Shown piece by piece: positions 1-4,996 of a stretch of 7,826 bases of DNA. The position numbers and the translations under genes are program-made. Position 1 is the first letter of the stretch, and each line of letters starts with the position of its first letter. The stretch is from an uncultured Aliarcobacter sp. Lineage in GTDB: Bacteria; Campylobacterota; Campylobacteria; Campylobacterales; Arcobacteraceae. The DNA is taken from assembly GCA_947629065.1 (NCBI GenBank), contig CANRCH010000086.1, positions 1 through 7,826 of the forward strand, in the 5' to 3' direction. A model generated the notes under the pieces. The model searched no databases, was not told the origin of the DNA, and worked only from the letters and a program-made list of their open reading frames with translations.

Positions 1-105
1 TCAAGAACCTTTCCAGATATTTTAAAAGATAAAGCTTTTAAACAAAATCCTAGAAACAAAGCAAAATTAAAACACCTAAGAAATTTAATGCAAGGTGTGA
101 AATAG
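1..105 (+). CDS. 3' end of an unidentified gene (partial)
   Basis: An open frame enters from the left edge and ends at TAG 103-105, giving 34 residues that begin SRTFPDILKDKAF and end in MQGVK. The tail is basic and rich in Lys, Arg and Asn (NPRNKAKLKHLRNLM), which would suit a nucleic-acid-associated or soluble cytoplasmic protein, but I do not recognise the family. A resemblance of NPRNKAKLK to the NPRSRSAKLR tail of the RsmH methyltransferase was considered and judged too weak. This is the only plus-strand gene and it converges on the tRNA-Leu gene. It could be a chance open frame, but the codon use looks coding and the frame has no stop from base 1. Confidence 0.5.
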   Translation, partial: SRTFPDILKDKAFKQNPRNKAKLKHLRNLMQGVK

Positions 106-236
106 GTGTGAATTCTATAAAATGTATCTTAAGCTTTTTACTTTAAGGTTGGAAATGGGTTGGAAAGCTAAAAAATAATAAAGCTTAAAAAGAGTGATAA
201 AGTTCGATTTTATGGGGATTTAAAAGGTTTTTAAAG
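106..236. other. AT-rich convergent intergenic region
   Basis: This spacer lies between the plus-strand partial gene and the 3' end of tRNA-Leu. It contains no supportable gene. Two copies of GGTTGGAAA lie at 147-155 and 158-166, an 11-nt period. A perfect AT-only inverted repeat (TTTAAAA, spacer GGT, TTTTAAA) occupies 219-235, directly beyond the tRNA CCA. The latter could act in tRNA 3' processing or as a weak transcript end, but it has no GC core and no clean U-tract. Confidence 0.4.
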
Positions 237-322
237 TGGTACCTGTAATCGGAGTCGAACCGATACTCCCAAAGGGAACCAGATTTTGAATCTAGCATGT
301 CTACCAATTTCATCATACAGGC
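237..322 (-). tRNA. tRNA-Leu (anticodon CAA), CCA encoded
   Basis: The minus strand folds as a class II tRNA. The acceptor stem is GCCTGTA with TACAGGT, giving a G1-U72 wobble at the end pair. The D-loop contains GG. The anticodon stem is CTAGA/TCTGG around loop TTCAAAA, so the anticodon is CAA, reading UUG. A long variable arm (CCC TTT GGG) is typical of Leu. The T stem is ATCGG/CCGAT with loop TTCGACT, followed by discriminator A and a genomically encoded CCA at 237-239. Total length is 86 nt with CCA. The gene lies just downstream of hup on the same strand with a terminator between them. UUG is used as a start codon by two genes here, but that uses initiator tRNA and is unrelated. Confidence 0.95.
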
Positions 323-331
323 AAAAAAAAG

Positions 332-366
332 AAAATAAAAAAGCTTGAGCCAAAAAAACTCAAGCC
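332..366 (-). terminator. Intrinsic terminator of hup
   Basis: On the minus strand, stem GCTTGAG (359-365) pairs perfectly with CTCAAGC (343-349) around a T-rich 9-nt loop, and is followed by six Ts at 337-342 and a further T-rich run. It starts 13 nt beyond the hup stop codon. On the plus strand the same stem is followed by five Ts, so it may also stop transcription arriving from the left. It leaves only about 15-20 nt before the tRNA-Leu 5' end. Confidence 0.85.
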
Positions 367-378
367 TTTTTACAAAGA

Positions 379-660
379 TTATTTAGCTGCTGCAACTGCG
401 TCTTTTAAAGCTTTTCCCACTTTAAATTTAGCAACTGTTGTTGCCGCAACTTCTACTGTTCTATCTGTTCCTGGAACTTTTGCAACTCTAGCAGCTCTAT
501 CAGCTGTTGAGAATGTACCAAACCCAATAAAGCTTACACTGTCTTTTTTAACTAAAGCCTCTGTAATAGTTTCTAAAACTGCATCAACTGCACCTTTTGC
601 ATCTTTTTTAGATAATCCTGCTTTTTCAGCAACTGCATCAATAAATTCAGCTTTGTTCAT
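379..660 (-). CDS. hup: HU-type nucleoid DNA-binding protein
   Basis: The protein is 93 residues and belongs to the HU/IHF family of dimeric DNA-bending proteins that shape the nucleoid. An N-terminal helical region (MNKAEFIDAVAEKAGLSKKDA, residues 1-21) leads to the family signature at residues 46-65 (GFGTF...RAARVAKVPGT). This includes the conserved Pro63 at the tip of the beta arm that intercalates DNA, and an Ala/Lys-rich C-terminus. The canonical RNPQTG arm tip is replaced by KVPGTD, as is usual in Campylobacterota. A longer frame reaches back 10 codons (to 690), but AAGGAG at 667-672, six nt before the ATG at 658-660, and the family's MNKAEF-type N-terminus support the shorter start. 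It is probably a single-gene unit with a terminator directly downstream. Assignment as HU rather than IHF rests on length and N-terminus. Confidence 0.95.
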   Translation of the reverse strand: MNKAEFIDAVAEKAGLSKKDAKGAVDAVLETITEALVKKDSVSFIGFGTFSTADRAARVAKVPGTDRTVEVAATTVAKFKVGKALKDAVAAAK

Positions 661-666
661 GAAAAA

Positions 667-672
667 CTCCTT
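667..672 (-). promoter_or_regulatory. Ribosome-binding site deciding the hup start
   Basis: AAGGAG on the minus strand, six nt before the ATG of MNKAEF. It lies inside the 10-codon upstream extension, which has no comparable site, so translation should start at 660. Confidence 0.85.
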
Positions 673-694
673 ATTTAATTTTAAATTCAAAAAC

Positions 695-740
695 TTTATA
701 GTAAATAAACTTTGATAAAGCTGAAATTTAGGGGCTTATA
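695..740 (-). promoter_or_regulatory. Candidate hup promoter -10 elements
   Basis: Two minus-strand hexamers could serve as the -10 box: TATAAA at 695-700, which would give a leader of roughly 30 nt, and TATAAG at 735-740, which would give a longer one. Neither has an obvious -35. That is normal for Campylobacterota sigma-70 promoters, which rely on the -10 box and T-rich upstream sequence. In DNA this AT-rich such boxes occur by chance, so the call is weak. Confidence 0.3.
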
Positions 741-759
741 GAAATAAAATAGCAATAAT

Positions 760-780
760 GTTATTTTTATAAAAAATAAC
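760..780. repeat. Perfect 9-bp inverted repeat upstream of hup
   Basis: GTTATTTTT and AAAAATAAC flank a 3-nt ATA centre. The element lies 100 nt upstream of the hup start and 85 nt beyond the regulator gene's stop. It has the size and symmetry of a dimeric regulator's operator. As an RNA hairpin it would be weak because it is almost all A-U. No U-tract follows on the minus strand, so it is unlikely to be an intrinsic terminator. Confidence 0.45.
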
Positions 781-800
781 AATTGAATTAATTTCTGAGA

Positions 801-822
801 TAATATAAGTTTAGTTATATTA
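801..822. repeat. Perfect 8-bp inverted repeat downstream of the LuxR-type gene
   Basis: TAATATAA (801-808) and TTATATTA (815-822) flank a 6-nt loop (GTTTAG). It is 43 nt past the regulator stop, where an operon-ending hairpin could lie, but it is all A-T in the stem and no T-tract follows on the minus strand. It may be a weak 3'-end structure, an operator, or chance in very AT-rich DNA. Confidence 0.35.
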
Positions 823-864
823 AATAATTATTAATTTTTGGTTAAGTAATATTTACTATAAACA

Positions 865-1458
865 TTAGCTAAAAAGATTAGAGAATTCTATTCTATCCTT
901 TACATTTAGCTTATCATAAACATTTTTTACATGTTTTTTAACAGTATTTATACTAATTTCAAGCATATCACAAATCTCTTGATTTCTAAATCCATCTTTA
1001 AGAAGGGTTGCTACTCTTTTTTCTGTAGGAGTAAGGTTTTCAAAAGTAGATATATCATCATTTTCTTTTACATTACTTACATCTTTTAAAAGTTCTGTTG
1101 TAATTTGTGGTAAAAGCCAAACAAATCCATTTTTAATTGATTCAATAGCAGAAATGATATAAGAACTACTCATTACAGAATTTCCATATCCATAAACACC
1201 AAGTGCAAAATAGTTTTTTGCACTATTTAGGTTTGGTGTTCTTTCACAAATTAAAATCTTATTTTTGTTTTCTACTAATTTAGCGAGAAATAAACTTTTA
1301 TTTCCAATATTTGTACACGAACTAATCACTATAATTGATTCTTTTACGTTTTCAAGGCTTTGTATATCATTTATAAATTCTAAATCATAGTAAGAACTTA
1401 ATTGTCCTTCCCACCTATGTAAAATATTAATATCATTACTACACAACGCTAGTTTCAA
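865..1458 (-). CDS. LuxR/NarL-type regulator with degenerate receiver domain
   Basis: A 197-residue cytoplasmic transcription factor. Residues 1-125 have the length and strand pattern of a response-regulator receiver: LALCSND near 3-9, IIVIS at 42-46, ILICE at 68-72, GVYGYG at 87-92. The phosphoacceptor Asp is absent (Ser46/Ser47 lie there) and the beta-5 Lys is replaced (GYGNS, Asn93). Residues 140-195 are a clear GerE/LuxR helix-turn-helix (LTPTEKRVATLL, NQEI, SINTVKKHVKNVYDKL). It should therefore bind DNA without classical phosphorylation. The start is TTG at 1456-1458, directly after the adaptor gene's TAA in the same frame, with GGAG six nt upstream. No sensor kinase is nearby. As last gene of the secretion operon, it is inferred to regulate this operon or its exported substrate; the target is not shown by sequence. 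Confidence 0.85.
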   Translation of the reverse strand: MKLALCSNDINILHRWEGQLSSYYDLEFINDIQSLENVKESIIVISSCTNIGNKSLFLAKLVENKNKILICERTPNLNSAKNYFALGVYGYGNSVMSSSYIISAIESIKNGFVWLLPQITTELLKDVSNVKENDDISTFENLTPTEKRVATLLKDGFRNQEICDMLEISINTVKKHVKNVYDKLNVKDRIEFSNLFS

Positions 1459-2829
1459 TTATCTCTCCGTAAAAGTATATGTTTTTGTTTTTAAAATTGG
1501 TTTTAGAATATAGTTAAGTACCGTTTTCTTACCTGTTAAAATATCAACATCTGCAACCATACCTGGAATAATATGTTTTTGCTTTTCTTCTTCCCCAATA
1601 TAATTTTTTTCTGTTTCAATTCTTACAATATAAAAAGTTTTATCATCTTTTTCTGTAATTGAATCGGGACTTATTCCTATAACTTTACCATCAAGTCCAC
1701 CAAAAATAGAGAAATCAAATGCTGAAAACTTAACAATAGCTTTTTGATCTAAATATATAAATCCTATATCTTTTGGTAAAACTTTTACTTCAACTATTAG
1801 TTTACTATCAGTTGGAACAATCTCAAGAAGTTCTTGTGCTGGTTTAATACTTCCACCAATTGTATTTACATACATTTTTTGTACTAATCCATTTACAGGT
1901 GCTTTTACGACTGTTCTTTCTACTTGATCAGTTGCTGCAATACTTGAAGCTTCTGTATCTTTTAACTGTGTTACAGCTTCATTTAATTTTTCTCTAATTT
2001 GAGAATCATAAGCTTCATTTGTTTCATTTATTTTTTTGTTTAATTCAGAAATCTCTAAATTTATTTTATTTGCTGCAAGTGATGAACTAGTAACTTTTTG
2101 TCTTGCATCACTTTGCTCTCTTTGAAGTTTTAAGAAATCAACTTGAGATCTAATTCCTCTTTCAACCATAGGTTTTGTCATCTCAACTTCTTTGTTTATA
2201 GCATCAAGAGAGAACTTAGCGTGTTGCCCTGTTTGTCTTGCATCTTGAAGTTCACTCTGTTTTTGTTTTATTTGATCTTTTAAGATTAAAATTTTTGATT
2301 CTAGTTGTCTTTTATTTGTATCAAAAAGAGCTTTTTCATTTTCTAAAAGTTCATTAAACTTCTCATCTTCACCTTTTTCATAAACAAATTCTTCTCTTTT
2401 TAATTCTGCTCGAAGTCTTTTAATTTGTGCTTTTAAATATAGAGCTTTTAGCTCACTTGACATTGCTGTAAAAATACCTTTTTCATTTGAAATTCTCAAT
2501 AATACTTGATCTTTTACAACACTTTGCCCCTCTTCAACCAAAATTTCAGAAACAATTCCACCTTCAAGGTTTTGAATAATCTGATTTTGTCCACTTGGAA
2601 CAACTTTTCCATTTCCTCTTGCAATTTCATCTATTTCAGCATAGTAAGCCCAAGCTATAAAAATAGAAATTGTTATTAAAAATGAAATAAGAACCCAATG
2701 TAATCTTTTTGAGTTTGTTTCTAAAACAGCTGCACTAAGGCTATTTACATACTCTATATCTTTTTTACTAAGATTTCTTGTATTTAATTTTGGATTTTTT
2801 TGAAAAAATGCACTAAAAATACTAGCCAT
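1459..2829 (-). CDS. Type I secretion membrane-fusion protein, HlyD/LapC-like
   Basis: The 456-residue periplasmic adaptor links the inner-membrane ABC transporter to the outer-membrane channel in type I secretion. A short cytoplasmic N-terminus is followed by one membrane segment (about 44-64, HWVLISFLITISIFIAW). The first half of a lipoyl-like motif lies at 83-113 (IIQNLEGGIVSEILVEEGQ). A long alpha-helical hairpin spans about 122-300, with the second lipoyl half at 305-338 (VVKAPVNGLVQ). The beta-barrel region includes FSAFDFSIFGGLDGKV (368-383). The HlyD-type C-terminal signature PGMVADVDILTGKKTVLNYILKPI spans 422-445. Length is normal for the family. The ATG overlaps the ABC gene's end by 8 nt (ATGGCTAG), with a strong AGGAGG 8 nt upstream, indicating translational coupling. 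Its TAA directly abuts the next gene's TTG start. The substrate is unknown. Confidence 0.95.
   Translation of the reverse strand: MASIFSAFFQKNPKLNTRNLSKKDIEYVNSLSAAVLETNSKRLHWVLISFLITISIFIAWAYYAEIDEIARGNGKVVPSGQNQIIQNLEGGIVSEILVEEGQSVVKDQVLLRISNEKGIFTAMSSELKALYLKAQIKRLRAELKREEFVYEKGEDEKFNELLENEKALFDTNKRQLESKILILKDQIKQKQSELQDARQTGQHAKFSLDAINKEVEMTKPMVERGIRSQVDFLKLQREQSDARQKVTSSSLAANKINLEISELNKKINETNEAYDSQIREKLNEAVTQLKDTEASSIAATDQVERTVVKAPVNGLVQKMYVNTIGGSIKPAQELLEIVPTDSKLIVEVKVLPKDIGFIYLDQKAIVKFSAFDFSIFGGLDGKVIGISPDSITEKDDKTFYIVRIETEKNYIGEEEKQKHIIPGMVADVDILTGKKTVLNYILKPILKTKTYTFTER
1465..1468 (-). promoter_or_regulatory. Ribosome-binding site for the TTG start of the regulator
   Basis: GGAG (in GGAGAGAT) lies six nt before the TTG at 1456-1458 and inside the last codons of the adaptor gene. 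No in-frame ATG exists near the receiver-domain start and the codon immediately upstream is the adaptor's TAA, so TTG is the only start that keeps the first beta strand. Confidence 0.75.
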
Positions 2830-4978
2830 TATTCTGTCCTCCTAGAGCACTTATTACCTCTTCTTTTGTTCCATCAAGTACTTTTTGAGCATTATTCATA
2901 ACTATTACTCTATCTGCAAGAGCCAAAAGACTCATTTTTTGAGTAACTAGAAGTAGAGTTTTGTCATCTGAAATTGCTTTTAAATTATTTAAAACTAAAT
3001 TCTCACTTGTTTGATCCATTGCATTTGTTGGCTCATCAAAAAGCCAAGTATCAGAAGCATTTATTAAAGCTCTTGCTATTCCAACGCTTTGTCTTTGACC
3101 TCCACTTAAACCTTGACCTCTTTCTCCAATTGGCATATCATAACCTGATGGGTGTAATTTTACAAACTCATCTGTCCCAGAAGTTTTTGCACACTCTAAC
3201 ATCCACTCATCATTTATAAATTTATGTGACCCTAAAATATTTTGTTTCATATTTCCTCTAAATAGATTTATATCTTGAGGAACATAACTCACATTTTCTC
3301 TAATATCACTTGGATCTAACTGATTTATATCAATTCCATCTACTAAAATAGTTCCACTTTCTGGTTCATATAGTTTTAATATAAGTTTAGCAATAGTAGA
3401 TTTTCCACTACCTATTCTTCCAATAAATGCAACTTTTTCGCCTTCATTTATTTTAAAACTAACATTTTTAAGAGCATAAGCATCACTATTTGGATATTTA
3501 AAGCTTACATCTATAAACTCAATATTTCCTTTTAGTTTTTCTCTTTTTACAAACTCTTTAGCAAGTGGTCTTTCAAGAGGTTTATTTACAATTTCATCAA
3601 GCATTTTAAAAGATGTTTTTGTATCTTCAAAATTTGTAATTAATGCTACAAGTTGTCCCATTGGAGAAATAGCTCTTCCTGAAAGAATCATTGTTGCAAT
3701 TAATCCTCCCATTGTAAGTTGAAAATCTTGGATTAAAAATACTCCAAAACATACAACAAGAACTGTATTTAATCCAACCATAAGACCTGTAACAGTTGGG
3801 ATTGATGAAGAAATTAACTTTGATTTCAAACTCTTATTTGCGATTTCACCTGTTGATTCTTCCCATTCATATTGAATTTTTCCACTCATTCCATGGGTTT
3901 TTACTGTTTCAATATTTTGTAAAGCTTCAATTAAAATTCCATTTTTCTTTGCACTTGCTTCATATGTGCTTTCAATACTCTCTTTTAATGGTTTTTTAAT
4001 AATTAGTGCATAAATTACAATAATCAAAATTGTAACTATGGGAACAAGAACTAATATTCCAGATAGATAGAATATTACACCTAAAAATAGTATAGCAAAT
4101 GGGAAGTCTATTAAAACATTCATTGTTGCATTTGTTAAGAATCCTCTTACACTATCAAAACTCTTAATATTATTAGCAAAAGATCCAACAGATGCAGGAT
4201 GAGAAGATAGTTTTAAATCTAAAACTTTTTCAAATATAATTGAAGACATAATAATATCACTCTTTTTTGCTGCTATTTCGAGAAAATAAGAACGAATAAA
4301 CTTCAATGATGCATCAAGTAAAAATACAATAATAATACCTATTGTAAAAACCATAAGTGTTTCTTGTGCGTTGTTAGGAATAACCCTATCATATACATTC
4401 ATTGTAAAAAGTGGTGTTGCTAAAACGAATAGATTTATCAAAATAGATGCGATTATAACATCTTGGTATATCTTCTTTGAGAAACCTAAAGTACTCCAAA
4501 ACCAATGTTTTTGATGAGATAAATCAAGTCTTTTACTACCTTTTTCATCTTCATATTCATAGATTTTCTTTAGCATATATGCATATCCTAAGTAATCTTC
4601 TTCTAGCTTACTTATTTCTACCCACTCTTCAAGAGCTTCATCATTTTCACTAAAAACTATTTTTGCTTTTGTTTTATCATCACTTATAGCATCTAATATA
4701 CAAGCATTGTCATCTTTTAAAAGTAGTATACAAGGTAATTGAATATTTAAAAATTCTGAAATTGGTTTTTCAACTAATGTAGATTTAAGACCAGCTCTTA
4801 AGGCTATTCTTGAGAACAAAGACTTTTTTTTATCTTTAGAAAACAGTAAGTTTTTACTTACTGTTTTATCTAAAGGAAGACCCGAAATTAAAGACTGTGC
4901 AGAGTAAGGCTTGTGAAACAATTTCGTAAATAAAACCAAACTCTTTAATAGACTATCGTCTAAAAAATTTTTTTCCAA
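2822..4978 (-). CDS. Type I secretion ABC transporter, LapB/LssB-like, C39-like N-terminus
   Basis: This 718-residue inner-membrane permease-ATPase would drive export of a protein in complex with the neighbouring adaptor and channel. Residues 1-140 are a C39-peptidase-like domain (DDSLLKSLVLFTKLF, SGLPL, LLLKDD). It has no Cys before residue 83 and lacks the catalytic His, so it is a docking rather than a cleaving domain, as in HlyB and LapB. About six membrane segments span 173-440. The nucleotide-binding domain has Walker A GRIGSGKST (520-528), signature LSGGQ (624-628) and Walker B LFDEP (Asp648, Glu649). The switch His is replaced by Gln680 (VTQKMS). The start is TTG at 4976-4978 with AAGGGG six nt upstream; the next Met is residue 135, inside the C39-like domain. 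It lies 18 nt after the channel gene. The LapB/LssB placement rests on the N-terminal motif order, by memory. Confidence 0.95.
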   Translation of the reverse strand: MEKNFLDDSLLKSLVLFTKLFHKPYSAQSLISGLPLDKTVSKNLLFSKDKKKSLFSRIALRAGLKSTLVEKPISEFLNIQLPCILLLKDDNACILDAISDDKTKAKIVFSENDEALEEWVEISKLEEDYLGYAYMLKKIYEYEDEKGSKRLDLSHQKHWFWSTLGFSKKIYQDVIIASILINLFVLATPLFTMNVYDRVIPNNAQETLMVFTIGIIIVFLLDASLKFIRSYFLEIAAKKSDIIMSSIIFEKVLDLKLSSHPASVGSFANNIKSFDSVRGFLTNATMNVLIDFPFAILFLGVIFYLSGILVLVPIVTILIIVIYALIIKKPLKESIESTYEASAKKNGILIEALQNIETVKTHGMSGKIQYEWEESTGEIANKSLKSKLISSSIPTVTGLMVGLNTVLVVCFGVFLIQDFQLTMGGLIATMILSGRAISPMGQLVALITNFEDTKTSFKMLDEIVNKPLERPLAKEFVKREKLKGNIEFIDVSFKYPNSDAYALKNVSFKINEGEKVAFIGRIGSGKSTIAKLILKLYEPESGTILVDGIDINQLDPSDIRENVSYVPQDINLFRGNMKQNILGSHKFINDEWMLECAKTSGTDEFVKLHPSGYDMPIGERGQGLSGGQRQSVGIARALINASDTWLFDEPTNAMDQTSENLVLNNLKAISDDKTLLLVTQKMSLLALADRVIVMNNAQKVLDGTKEEVISALGGQNNG
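2838..2843 (-). promoter_or_regulatory. Strong ribosome-binding site of the adaptor gene inside the ABC gene
   Basis: AGGAGG eight nt before the ATG at 2827-2829, embedded in the last codons of the ABC transporter gene. It is the best Shine-Dalgarno match in the window and supports the overlapping start. Confidence 0.8.
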
Positions 4979-4984
4979 ACCAAA

Positions 4985-4990
4985 CCCCTT
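4985..4990 (-). promoter_or_regulatory. Ribosome-binding site for the TTG start of the ABC gene
   Basis: AAGGGG lies six nt before TTG 4976-4978, within the 18-nt gap after the channel gene. It is an imperfect Shine-Dalgarno match combined with a weak start codon, which may set the transporter's level below that of the channel. Confidence 0.6.
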
Positions 4991-4996
4991 GAATTT

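Noticed and set aside
122..178. 18-codon plus-strand frame behind a TATAAA box
   Set aside because: No ribosome-binding site, trivial length and no recognisable product; such boxes are expected by chance here.
237..322. tRNA-Leu as the attachment site of an integrated element
   Set aside because: No integrase, no repeated tRNA 3' end and no compositional break are visible in the window.
661..690. Ten-residue N-terminal extension of HU (MNLKLNKEFF)
   Set aside because: The hup ribosome-binding site lies within it, and the HU fold starts at MNKAEF, so it is untranslated leader.
824..833. AT-only palindrome AATAATTATT
   Set aside because: Too short and too close to the chance expectation for DNA of this composition.
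2974..3219. Plus-strand open frame of 81 codons
   Set aside because: It lies wholly inside the ATPase domain of the ABC gene, opposite Walker B and the signature motif, and its Leu/His-rich product is a typical antisense shadow.
3796..3999. Plus-strand open frame of 67 codons
   Set aside because: Antisense to the ABC transporter's membrane domain; low-complexity Leu/His/Phe product and no ribosome-binding site or independent support.
2822..4978. N-terminal C39 domain as an active leader peptidase
   Set aside because: There is no Cys before residue 83 and the catalytic His is absent, so it cannot cleave a double-glycine leader.
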